Shown in pieces: positions 54,301-62,366 of a DNA stretch of 64,000 nucleotides (its first letter is position 1; each line of letters opens with the position of its first letter). The DNA is from Octadecabacter dasysiphoniae. GTDB lineage: Bacteria; Pseudomonadota; Alphaproteobacteria; Rhodobacterales; Rhodobacteraceae. Made by a program: the position numbers and the translations under genes. Location of the stretch: NCBI RefSeq assembly GCF_021532615.1, contig NZ_JAKGAQ010000002.1, positions 968,501 to 1,032,500 of the forward strand, given 5' to 3'. The notes beneath the pieces are model-generated. The model did not search any database. It was not told the origin of the DNA and was given only the letters and a program-made list of their open reading frames with translations.

Positions 54301-54814
54301 GCGCACCGGCATCGCGTCCCTGAACAAAGAAGGCCGCGAACGTCTTTTGACAGCGTTCGAACAGGTGAACGATTCCTTCGGCACCCTGTTCAAACACCTC
54401 TTTGGCGGTGGTGAGGCCAAGCTGGTTCTGGTCGAATCCGATGACCCGCTTGAGGCGGGATTGGAAATCATGTGCCAACCGCCGGGCAAAAAACTCAGCA
54501 CCCTGTCGCTGCTGTCAGGTGGTGAACAAACCCTCACGGCTATGGCGCTGATTTTCGCGGTCTTCCTCGCCAACCCCGCGCCGATCTGTGTGCTGGACGA
54601 GGTCGATGCGCCCTTGGATGATGCCAACGTCACGCGCTTTTGTGACCTTCTGGATGAAATGTGCCGCCGCACCGACACGCGGTTCCTCATCATCACGCAC
54701 CACGCCGTCACGATGTCGCGGATGAACCGCCTGTTCGGTGTGACCATGGGCGAACAGGGCGTCAGCCAACTGGTCTCTGTTGATCTGAAGGCAGCTGAAA
54801 CGCTGGTCGCATAA
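51359..54814 (+). CDS. smc: Chromosome segregation ATPase SMC
   Basis: The 1151-residue protein has an N-terminal ATPase half with Walker A [20 protein letters not shown] near residue 35, two long coiled coils (about residues 170-500 and 640-990) separated by a hinge with [21 protein letters not shown]. A C-terminal ATPase half carries [18 protein letters not shown] and [15 protein letters not shown]. It compacts and segregates the chromosome. The coiled coils are very rich in Ala, Arg and Glu. scpA/scpB are not adjacent. Confidence 0.97.
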   Translation: [1151 protein letters not shown]

Positions 54815-54861
54815 CGCACACGTGACGCGACAACGCCCGCGCCCCGTGCCACGCTGCCACC

Positions 54862-55224
54862 ATGAAAATTGCATCCCTTCTTATCGTCCTCGCGGTGCCC
54901 GCCATGGCCCAAGATTACGCCATTCGCGACAGCGATAGCGTGCCCACCCTCGCGTCCCTGTCCGACACGATCCTTGATCGTGATCTGGAATATTTCGACG
55001 GCGGCATCAGCCGGTACAACACGGGCGGGGACTACGCGTGGACCTACGCGCAAAACAACGGTGGCGGGGTGCACACCGGAACGCACGATATACAAGACAA
55101 CGGCATCGTCTGCGTCACCTATGATGCGGGTCCGCAGCGTTGCGATATGTTCGTGATGGCTGGGGATCGTCTTGTGTTGCTGACGGACGATGGCCAACGC
55201 TACCCGCTGCGCGATATCCGCTGA
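54862..55224 (+). CDS. Hypothetical secreted protein, 120 aa
   Basis: An N-terminal signal peptide (KIASLLIVLAVPAMAQ) is followed by a small mature domain with GGISRYNTGGDYAWTYAQNNGG and a two-cysteine segment VCVTYDAGPQRCDMF, likely a disulfide. It ends QRYPLRDIR. No family is recognised. It follows smc by 47 bp and converges on the glycosyltransferase gene. Confidence 0.75.
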   Translation: MKIASLLIVLAVPAMAQDYAIRDSDSVPTLASLSDTILDRDLEYFDGGISRYNTGGDYAWTYAQNNGGGVHTGTHDIQDNGIVCVTYDAGPQRCDMFVMAGDRLVLLTDDGQRYPLRDIR

Positions 55225-55232
55225 AACAGGCG

Positions 55233-56138
55233 CTAGAACTCCAGCGCGTCAATCTTGTCGCGCAGGCCCAGTTTCGCCTCAACCAGCAACCCGTTGTCAG
55301 ATAACGCATCAACCAATTCAGGGCGCGCCACTTGGGTCGCGTTGTAAAACGTCTCCACCTCCTGCTGGCTGGCGCTTGCCAGAAATTCCGCCAGTGGTTC
55401 GTTGAACCGATACGCCCCGTTGATCGTGCGGTGCGGCAGGGCATCCAACCACGCCGCCTTATCCTGTGCATGGAAATGCAGCACCACAATATCGCGCGTG
55501 ACTGGTACACTCAGCGGGCGCGGCCCCCCGAACGATCCCGCGTGGATTTTGGGCACGAACCCGTCCAACCCGGTGCGAAAGAAACTTTTTCCGACGCGGT
55601 GGCTCAGCATGTTGGTCCCCAAAAGCGGGGCGTAGTCTCCCAAAATCGATGCCTTCTTTTTCGCCGTCATCTTGGCGGGAAAGGGCAGGCGAAACTGACG
55701 GGCCGTAAAGATATCATCGTCCAACGCCGGGTCATGCAGCGCCTCAGCGGGGGCCACACGAACGAACGGATGTTCATCGCCGTGGCGGCCCAGATATGCC
55801 CCGATAGGCTCGTCTGAATACAGATATTCATCGACGTCCACATGGGCGATCACCGGCAATTCAGCCAACCCGTAAACCCGCTGCATATTGTAACTTTGCC
55901 GCGGTTCCTGACGTTTCGGGCGCGCGCCGCGCACAGCCCAATAGGCATCATCACACAGGATCGCGGTGACCCCGCCCAGCTGGTTCAACACCGCGCCAGA
56001 CACCGCATCGGCATCATCCAGATGCACCCAGATATGCGCCGCGCCGAGATGTTTATGCCACGCCACAAACGCCAAAAGCTGGGGCAGGGGTGCCTTTGCC
56101 GTCGTGCAAACGCCCCATTGTATCGCGTCCTTGGCCAT
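55233..56138 (-). CDS. Glycosyltransferase family 2-like protein
   Basis: The 301-residue protein starts WGVCTTAKAPLPQLLAFVAWH, a motif of GT-A enzymes of the GT92/Glyco_tranf_2_4 type. The metal/nucleotide-sugar motif VIAHVDVDEYLY (DxD-like) lies near residue 105, and PLSVPVTRDIVVLHFHAQDKA occurs further on. It probably adds sugar to a surface polymer. It abuts the lytic transglycosylase gene on the same strand. Confidence 0.82.
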   Translation of the reverse strand: MAKDAIQWGVCTTAKAPLPQLLAFVAWHKHLGAAHIWVHLDDADAVSGAVLNQLGGVTAILCDDAYWAVRGARPKRQEPRQSYNMQRVYGLAELPVIAHVDVDEYLYSDEPIGAYLGRHGDEHPFVRVAPAEALHDPALDDDIFTARQFRLPFPAKMTAKKKASILGDYAPLLGTNMLSHRVGKSFFRTGLDGFVPKIHAGSFGGPRPLSVPVTRDIVVLHFHAQDKAAWLDALPHRTINGAYRFNEPLAEFLASASQQEVETFYNATQVARPELVDALSDNGLLVEAKLGLRDKIDALEF

Positions 56139-57302
56139 CTACAGCGCGTTCAACAACGCAGGCGTCGGCCAGGCATCTGCAGGCATCCCCAAACGGTTTT
56201 GTTCGGCCTGCACGGCGATGCGCGTGCGAGCCCCCAAAATACCATCCGCACCGCCCACATCATGCCCACGCGCCTGCAATTTCTGCTGCAAAACTTGTAT
56301 TTGATCGCCCGATAAACCGGCGTCAGGCGACCCCGCATTGTAAACCGATGCACCTTCCAATCGCGTACCGAAATACGCCGCCGTCAGCACATAGACAAAC
56401 GACTGGTTCCATTCGAAATAGACATCAAAATTCGGATAGGCGAGGAACGCAGGCCCCTTGCGCCCCATCGGTAAAATCAGCGATGCGGGCAGGTCGGGCA
56501 ATTCCCCGGATCGGGGCCGCACGCCCATCCCTTCCCATTCGGCCACGGGCAACTTCACATGGGTTCCCGCGAACGTCCATTCCATCTGATCGGGCACGGT
56601 GACTTCTTGCAGCCACGGCTGGTTCGGCGCCCATCCCAGCGATGACAAAACGCTCGCGCCCGATAACAACGCATCCTGCGGCGACGTCTTTAACGACACT
56701 TGCCCGTCGCCGTCCCCATCGCGCCCGTTTTCCAAAATATCGCCGGGCAGCATCTGTACCATGCCGATTTCACCGGCCCATGCTCCTGTCGTCGTGGCGG
56801 GTTCAAAATCGCCGCGCACAAACAATTCCAAGGCCGCAAAGACCTGCGGGCGGAACAGCTCTGGTCGCCGGCAATCATGGGCCAATGTCACCAGCGCGTT
56901 CAGCGTGTTGAAATCGCCCTGCACTGCGCCAAAATCCGTCTCGAACGCCCAAAACGCCAACAACACACCGCGCGGAATACCGAACTCCGCCTCGATCCGA
57001 TCAAAAATCGCGTCCTGCCGCTGTCCTTGTGCGCGCCCGTTGTCGATCCGGTTTTGCGAAATCAGACGCCGCGAAAAATCAATGAAATCACGTTGGAAAA
57101 ACCCTTGGCTGCGATCTGCGGTCAGAACAGCCTGATCCAATGCAACACCGTCAAAGAACGCCCGCACAGTCGTTGCGCTGTACCCCATTTCGACGGCTTC
57201 ACTGCTCAATCCGCCGATAAATCCGTCAAACGACCCGCCACATTCCTGCGCGGCCAAAGGGTTTGCCAATAACGAAAGGGCGGCGGCAAATGGTTTGAAC
57301 AT
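56139..57302 (-). CDS. Lytic murein transglycosylase, MltB-like, with peptidoglycan-binding domain
   Basis: The 387-residue protein has a signal peptide (FKPFAAALSLLANPLAAQ), an MltB-like catalytic domain and a C-terminal peptidoglycan-binding helix bundle (SGDQIQVLQQKLQARGHDVGG and GILGARTRIAVQAEQNRLG). The catalytic Glu lies in LLAFWAFETDFGAVQG; AGEIGMVQMLPGDILENGRDG follows. It cleaves glycan strands in the periplasm. It is second in the pair with the glycosyltransferase. Confidence 0.94.
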   Translation of the reverse strand: MFKPFAAALSLLANPLAAQECGGSFDGFIGGLSSEAVEMGYSATTVRAFFDGVALDQAVLTADRSQGFFQRDFIDFSRRLISQNRIDNGRAQGQRQDAIFDRIEAEFGIPRGVLLAFWAFETDFGAVQGDFNTLNALVTLAHDCRRPELFRPQVFAALELFVRGDFEPATTTGAWAGEIGMVQMLPGDILENGRDGDGDGQVSLKTSPQDALLSGASVLSSLGWAPNQPWLQEVTVPDQMEWTFAGTHVKLPVAEWEGMGVRPRSGELPDLPASLILPMGRKGPAFLAYPNFDVYFEWNQSFVYVLTAAYFGTRLEGASVYNAGSPDAGLSGDQIQVLQQKLQARGHDVGGADGILGARTRIAVQAEQNRLGMPADAWPTPALLNAL

Positions 57303-57323
57303 GAAAACTCCTGTTGGCTGCGG

Positions 57324-58214
57324 TCAGACTAACGCGATCACAGCGGCCAGCGCCAGCCCGAGCACCCAGGCCTTCCACAACATCGCGACGCTCGCATCAA
57401 TGTCATCCGCGCCCGCATCTTTGCGCCCGTCCGGATGCACCCAATCGAAATCCTCAATCACGCCATCATAGCTGCGCGGCCCCGACAGCGACACATCCAG
57501 CGCCGGTGCCATCGCCGCCTCTGGCCAGCCCGCGTTGGGGGATCGGTGCAGGTTGGCATCGCGCGCGATTGCGCCCCATGTGCCGCGCCGTGTCACCGCC
57601 CAAATCAAAACAGCCGTCAGCCGTGCGGGCAGCCAATTCAACACATCATCCAAGCGCGCTGCCGCCCAGCCGAAGTTTTCGTATTTTTCTGTGCGATAGC
57701 CGATCATGCTGTCGGCGGTGTTGACCACTTTATAGATCAACAGCCCCGGCAGACCTGCAACCGCAAACCAGAACGCAGGCGCGATCACTCCGTCGCTGAA
57801 ATTTTCTGCAGCACTCTCAATCGCACCACGTGCCACTGCTGGCCCGTCCATATCGCGCACATCGCGGCCCACGATCATCGCCACGGCACGGCGCGCATCA
57901 CCCACAGACAGGCGCAACGCATCCGCCACGCGCTGCACATGCTGCACCAATGATTTTTGCGCCAACAACATGGCACCAACAATCACCTCGGCCCAAATGC
58001 CGGGCAGGGCCATCAAAACGAAACCCAACGCAATGGCGCCCACGACCAAAATAGCCACGGCCAAAACGCCGCCCCCACGCGTGTCGTCGTTCAATCGTGT
58101 GTCCAGAAATCCAACGGCGCGGCCCATCAAAACGGCGGGATGGGGCAGGCGGCCCCACAGCCACTTCGGCTCCCCCAGCAGCGCGTCCAAAAGCATCGCC
58201 AAAATCAGCGCCAT
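57324..58214 (-). CDS. cobD: Adenosylcobinamide-phosphate synthase
   Basis: The 296-residue membrane enzyme (CobD in the Pseudomonas/Rhodobacter naming, CbiB in Salmonella) attaches the aminopropanol arm to adenosylcobyric acid. Visible are [23 protein letters not shown], the central [46 protein letters not shown] and [19 protein letters not shown]. The ATG at 58214 overlaps the cobC stop by 1 bp. Confidence 0.96.
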   Translation of the reverse strand: MALILAMLLDALLGEPKWLWGRLPHPAVLMGRAVGFLDTRLNDDTRGGGVLAVAILVVGAIALGFVLMALPGIWAEVIVGAMLLAQKSLVQHVQRVADALRLSVGDARRAVAMIVGRDVRDMDGPAVARGAIESAAENFSDGVIAPAFWFAVAGLPGLLIYKVVNTADSMIGYRTEKYENFGWAAARLDDVLNWLPARLTAVLIWAVTRRGTWGAIARDANLHRSPNAGWPEAAMAPALDVSLSGPRSYDGVIEDFDWVHPDGRKDAGADDIDASVAMLWKAWVLGLALAAVIALV

Positions 58215-59155
58215 CAAAGCGCCGCTTCCAACTGGGCCCAAGCGTCAGGCGCAGGCAATCCCAACCTGATCCACGTCTTTGAATAGGGGAATATCCGCGA
58301 CCAAACATGGCCCTGCGCCAGCTTGTCCTGCATCGCGGCTGCATCGGGCACGGCGTAGGTGCGAAACAAATCCGTCCCACCGACCAGTTCCCAGCCGACC
58401 ATTTGATCCAGCCGTGCCGCATCCGCCGCCAACCGCGTCCGCGTCGCGTCGGCCCACGCCACGTCCTCCAATGCTTGCGCGCCGATCTCTAATGCGGGGC
58501 CTGACACCGCCCACGGGCCCAAGCCGTCCCGCAACACCTGCGCCGCATCGGGCGCACAGATCGCAAATCCAAGCCGCGCCCCCGCAAGCCCCCAGAATTT
58601 CCCGAAACTCTTAAGGACAATCACGCCGTCTTGCGCCGCACTTTTGACGTGGCTTTCGTCAGGCATCACATCGCAAAAGCTTTCATCGATGATGTTCAGG
58701 CGTCTGCTGGTGACGGCCTCAATGGGTTTGATCGCGCCCGTCGGGTTGTTGGGATGCACGAACACTTGCACACGTTCTTCGTCCTCGGGGCGCTCCATGA
58801 TGTGAAAGCCCGCTGCACGAAACGCCGCTGCATGCTCATTATAAGTCGGCCCCGGAATATACACACTGTCGTCGGTTTCATCAGCCAGCCGTGGCATCTG
58901 CGCAATCAACGCCGACGCCCCGTTCGCCGCCACAATCTGCGCCCCGTCCGGCACATTCCAGAACGCGCGCGCCGCCGCCAGCAATCGATCCATCGCGCCC
59001 TGATCGGGCAGGGCCGTCCATGCGTCCGCTGACATTTCACCCACCGGATAGGGCACCGGATTGATCCCCGTGCTCAGGTCCAGCCAATCCGCGCGCGTGC
59101 CGCCGTAATGCGCCACGGCAGCGTCCAGACCGCCCCCATGATCGCGCTTGCTCAC
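58214..59155 (-). CDS. cobC: L-threonine-O-3-phosphate decarboxylase-like aminotransferase
   Basis: The 313-residue PLP enzyme (CobC in Pseudomonas; CobD in Salmonella) provides the aminopropanol precursor. Conserved are [39 protein letters not shown] and the PLP-lysine motif [19 protein letters not shown]. It starts with GTG at 59155, overlapping the DUF1636 stop in GTGA; in-frame upstream residues are not conserved. It is in an operon with DUF1636 and cobD. Confidence 0.94.
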   Translation of the reverse strand: MSKRDHGGGLDAAVAHYGGTRADWLDLSTGINPVPYPVGEMSADAWTALPDQGAMDRLLAAARAFWNVPDGAQIVAANGASALIAQMPRLADETDDSVYIPGPTYNEHAAAFRAAGFHIMERPEDEERVQVFVHPNNPTGAIKPIEAVTSRRLNIIDESFCDVMPDESHVKSAAQDGVIVLKSFGKFWGLAGARLGFAICAPDAAQVLRDGLGPWAVSGPALEIGAQALEDVAWADATRTRLAADAARLDQMVGWELVGGTDLFRTYAVPDAAAMQDKLAQGHVWSRIFPYSKTWIRLGLPAPDAWAQLEAAL

Positions 59156-59520
59156 TCCGGCAACGGTTGGTGGCGTGACACGAAATGCCCCTTCACCCCT
59201 TGCGGCCATTCGCGGTAGGGCACTTGTCCTGTTTCGCTCGCCGCGTGTTTGCCCGCGTATTCGACAATGGCTTCGGCGTCCGCCGTGGCCGCCTCAAACG
59301 TGCCGAGGGAATAGTTGATCTTGCCGCTGGACTGCACCGTAATGTTGCACGCGCGATCACAGCCCATCGTGCAGGACACGCGGCGTGTTTTCACATCGGA
59401 CGCATCAACCGCCGCCGCCTCGACCATCTCTGCCAGCACTTCGCCGTCGGTTTTTTCCATGCCGGTGTCTTCCCAGCCGGTGCGCTTACAGGTGTCGCAA
59501 ATCGTGATCCAAGTCGTCAT
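59152..59520 (-). CDS. DUF1636 family protein, second copy
   Basis: The 122-residue protein has ITICDTCKRTGWED at the start and RRVSCTMGCDRACNITVQSSGKINYSLGTF in the middle, giving five cysteines suitable for a [2Fe-2S] cluster or metal binding. It is a distant paralog of the gene at 49687. It is the first gene of the operon leading to cobC and cobD, supporting a role in cobalamin synthesis. Confidence 0.87.
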   Translation of the reverse strand: MTTWITICDTCKRTGWEDTGMEKTDGEVLAEMVEAAAVDASDVKTRRVSCTMGCDRACNITVQSSGKINYSLGTFEAATADAEAIVEYAGKHAASETGQVPYREWPQGVKGHFVSRHQPLPE

Positions 59521-59613
59521 GGCAGCCTCGCAATTGTTCGACCGTGACTAGAACCGGATTTGCGATTGCGCCGCAAGATGCAAAGGGCAGCCCGCGACCC
59601 AGGGTGGGGGTGT

Positions 59614-59662
59614 AGCCCCCTCCCGTGGGGAGGGTCGGGGGCTGCCCGTGGTGCCCACGGGC
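59614..59662. other. GC-rich double hairpin in the intergenic region
   Basis: AGCCCCC (59614-59620) pairs with GGGGGCT (59637-59643) around an inner CCCTCCC/GGGAGGG, and GCCCGTGG (59644-59651) pairs with CCACGGGC (59655-59662). The pair lies just beyond the end of the minus-strand GST gene. No T-tract follows on either strand, so this is perhaps a Rho-dependent or RNA-stabilising structure. Confidence 0.45.
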
Positions 59663-59666
59663 GCTA

Positions 59667-60641
59667 TTATTGCCGCCCGTGCGCCTCCATAAAGTCCAGA
59701 TCAGGGTTCACCGGAATGATCCGGTTGGGGTTAATCGTTTCGTGGCTGTAATGATAATGGCGCACGATGTGGTTCATATTCACGGTCTCTGCCACGCCCG
59801 CCACCTGATACAGATCCCGCGTAAAGCCCCATAGGTTCGGATAATCCACGATCCGCTTTTTGTTGCACTTGAAATGCAGATGATACACCGCGTCAAACCG
59901 CACCAGCGTGGTCCACAACCGCCAGTCTGCCTCGGTCAGATGGTCGCCCATCAGATACCGCCCTTCGCCCAAACGGGCCTCAAGCCAGTCCAGCGATTCG
60001 AACAGCGGCACAACCGCCGCATCATAGGCGTCCTGCGTTGTCGCAAAGCCGGATTTATAAACGCCGTTGTTCACCGTGTCATAAATCCGCGCGTTCACCT
60101 CTTCGATGGCGTCGCGCATGTCTGCGGGCCAGTAATCATCGGTGTTGCCCGTAATCCCGTCAAACGCGGAATTGAACATGCGGATGATCTCTGAACTTTC
60201 GTTGCTGACAATCGTCTCGCGCTGCTTGTCCCACAGGATCGGCACCGTCACGCGGCCTGAAATCTCCGGGTCGGCCTTCAGATAAATATCACGCGCAAAC
60301 GGCAGCCCGAACAAATCATCCCCCGTCGCCCCGTGATCGTCGGTTTCAAACGTCCACCCATCGCCCAGCATATCCGGATGCACGGCGGAAATCGAAATAT
60401 GGTCCTCTAACCCTTTGAGTTTACGGAAAACCAGCGCGCGGTGCGCCCAAGGACAAGCATACGAAACATACAAATGATAACGCCCTGACGCGGCTTCAAA
60501 TCCACCCTCACCGGATGGTCCCGCAGATCCGTCCGCGGTGATCCAATTGCGAAACGCTGCCGTGGATCGTTTGAACGCCCCGCCGGTTGATTTCGTGTCA
60601 TACCAAACGTCGTGCCATTTTCCGTCGACCAACTGGCCCAT
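59667..60641 (-). CDS. yqjG: Glutathionyl-hydroquinone reductase-like glutathione S-transferase
   Basis: The 324-residue protein is a Xi-class GST (YqjG/ECM4). The active Cys is in LYVSYACPWAHRALVFRKLKGL, and the family-typical RFDAVYHLHFKCNKKRIVDYPNLWGF is present near the C-terminus. It reduces glutathionyl-hydroquinones. The ATG at 60641 has a GAAGGAG ribosome binding site. It has no evident link to the flanking cobalamin genes. Confidence 0.93.
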   Translation of the reverse strand: MGQLVDGKWHDVWYDTKSTGGAFKRSTAAFRNWITADGSAGPSGEGGFEAASGRYHLYVSYACPWAHRALVFRKLKGLEDHISISAVHPDMLGDGWTFETDDHGATGDDLFGLPFARDIYLKADPEISGRVTVPILWDKQRETIVSNESSEIIRMFNSAFDGITGNTDDYWPADMRDAIEEVNARIYDTVNNGVYKSGFATTQDAYDAAVVPLFESLDWLEARLGEGRYLMGDHLTEADWRLWTTLVRFDAVYHLHFKCNKKRIVDYPNLWGFTRDLYQVAGVAETVNMNHIVRHYHYSHETINPNRIIPVNPDLDFMEAHGRQ

Positions 60642-60945
60642 ATCTTTCTCCTTCAAACTGTTACCCCTCACTTAGCGCTCGCGCACCGATCCACCAACTC
60701 CCGTCCCAGCGCAGCGATGGTGCGCATTCGCACAGGTCGCAATCACCCCGCGCTGCGCCGCATACCTGATTGCGCCGCCTCCTTTGGCGCGATACCAACA
60801 CAGTGACGACGCCCAACTCAGGGCCAGAGAGGTTGTTGCCATCCGGTTGACCCAAAACGGGGACCAAACGGCAAATCGTCCAACGCCGCGCCCCTCCTCG
60901 GGTCTCGCGGGTCTCTGGTCTTGGCAACGACACAGGAGACCGACC
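60642..60945. other. 304-bp region without a convincing gene
   Basis: The divergent upstream region of the GST gene and of the 72-residue gene contains no convincing coding frame. It includes GC-rich inverted stretches (about 60755-60795, GCGCCGCC/TTTGGCGCG), and AGGAGACCGACC just before the 60946 ATG, which recalls the end of a cobalamin riboswitch but without the core; I do not call a riboswitch. Confidence 0.5.
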
Positions 60946-61164
60946 ATGCGCCTACCCCTCGCCCTTCTTTTCGCCGCTTTGGCCAACCCCGCACTGGCCC
61001 ACATTGGCCACATTGGCGACGTCGCTGGACACGGTCATTGGATCGCGCTCGGCGGTATCGCCATCGCAGGTGCCATCGCTTTGCTGGGTGCGCGCAAGAA
61101 ACCCAAAGACGATCAAGTCGAAGACGACGCCGAAGACACCGATCAAGAGGAAGCCCCCGCATGA
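60946..61164 (+). CDS. Small His-containing membrane protein preceding cbiX
   Basis: The 72-residue protein has a signal-like N-terminus (RLPLALLFAALANPALAH), a short His-rich loop HIGHIGDVAGHGHW, one membrane helix (IALGGIAIAGAIALLGA) and a very acidic tail (EDDAEDTDQEEAPA). ATG at 60946 has AGGAG upstream. It overlaps cbiX in an ATGA junction, so it is co-translated and may handle metal for the chelatase. Confidence 0.8.
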   Translation: MRLPLALLFAALANPALAHIGHIGDVAGHGHWIALGGIAIAGAIALLGARKKPKDDQVEDDAEDTDQEEAPA

Positions 61165-62366
61165 GCACCCCAAAAACAGGCGTCATGATCTGCGGCCACG
61201 GCTCGCGCTCCCAATCTGCCGTTGATGAATTTGCCACGCTGGCCGACAAATTACCCGCCTATCTGCCTGACGATTGGCAAACCGAATACGGCTACCTCGA
61301 ATTCGCGAACCCCGTGATCCGCGACGGATTGGACGAATTGCGCGAAAGCGGGTGTGACCGTATCCTCGCCGTGCCGGGCATGTTGTTCGCGGCGATGCAT
61401 TCCAAAAATGACATCCCCACGGTGCTGAACACCTACGCCGCCAAACACGGTATGCAAATCAGCTATGGTCGCGAACTCGGCGTTGATCCCAAAATGATCG
61501 CCGCCGCCGCTGGCCGCATCCAAGACGCCGTCGCGGCCGCCAATTCCAAACACGGCGACGTGCATCTGCACGACACCTGCCTCGTCGTCATCGGGCGCGG
61601 CGCATCTGATCCCGACGCCAACGGCAATGTCGCCAAAATCGCACGGATGCTGCACGAAGGCATCGGCTTTGGCTGGCATGAGGTCGGCTATTCCGGCGTC
61701 ACATTCCCGCTGGTTGAACCCTGCCTGACCCACGCGGCCAAGCTCGGTTACAAACGCATCATCGTGTTTCCCTACTTCTTGTTTTCCGGCATCCTGATCG
61801 ACCGCATCTATGGCTTCACCGATCAAGTCGCGGCGCAAAACCCCGACATCCAGTTCGTCAAGGCAGGCTACCTCGGCGACCACCCCAAAGTGCTGGAAAC
61901 CTTCGCCGAACGCATCATCGAACAGACGGGTAAAAACCCGCCCCCGAACTGCGGCACCTGCGCCTATCGCACCCAAGTCCTCGCGACGGACGATGGCAGC
62001 CACGTCGAAATCAAAGCCGAAGATCGCCAAAACCACCCCGTGTTTTCTGACACACCACCACCGACCTGCGTGCTGTGCAAATACCGCGTGCAAGTTCTTG
62101 GCTTTGAATCCGAAGTCGGCGCAATCCAGGAATCGCACCACCACCACGTCGAAGGCCAAGGCGCCTCCGCACCGGGGTCAAACGTGTCAGATTGCAAATT
62201 GTGCGACACCTTCTGCACCGGCATGTGCCGCCTCGAAGCCCAGCATGCCCATGATCACGCCCACGCGCATGGCCATGATCACCACCACGATCACGACCAC
62301 CATCACGCGGTCTATCCCCACGCCAAACACCCCCACGGCCCCGAATCCGCGCGCAAAAAAACCTGA
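61161..62366 (+). CDS. cbiX: Sirohydrochlorin chelatase-type protein with Cys/His-rich tail
   Basis: The 401-residue protein has two CbiX domains: residues about 5-125 with VMICGHGSRSQSAVDEF and about 140-250 with VVIGRGASDPDANGN. CbiX inserts Co2+ into sirohydrochlorin. The last 140 residues carry four Cys pairs (264/267, 303/306, 345/348 and 352/356) and a run of about 18 His between 362 and 391. A similar Cys and His tail with an FeS centre is known for Bacillus megaterium CbiX. Its stop overlaps the cobH start. Confidence 0.93.
   Translation: MSTPKTGVMICGHGSRSQSAVDEFATLADKLPAYLPDDWQTEYGYLEFANPVIRDGLDELRESGCDRILAVPGMLFAAMHSKNDIPTVLNTYAAKHGMQISYGRELGVDPKMIAAAAGRIQDAVAAANSKHGDVHLHDTCLVVIGRGASDPDANGNVAKIARMLHEGIGFGWHEVGYSGVTFPLVEPCLTHAAKLGYKRIIVFPYFLFSGILIDRIYGFTDQVAAQNPDIQFVKAGYLGDHPKVLETFAERIIEQTGKNPPPNCGTCAYRTQVLATDDGSHVEIKAEDRQNHPVFSDTPPPTCVLCKYRVQVLGFESEVGAIQESHHHHVEGQGASAPGSNVSDCKLCDTFCTGMCRLEAQHAHDHAHAHGHDHHHDHDHHHAVYPHAKHPHGPESARKKT

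Noticed and set aside
60930..60948. AGGAGACCGACC as the end of a second cobalamin riboswitch
   Set aside because: The conserved core (ACAGCC...CTGTAAGCGG) and B12 box are absent upstream, so the resemblance is only the ribosome binding site.
60672..61013. Minus-strand frame upstream of the GST gene
   Set aside because: It overlaps a better-supported plus-strand gene with a ribosome binding site, and the translated sequence (rich in Ala, Trp, Arg, Cys) matches nothing I know.
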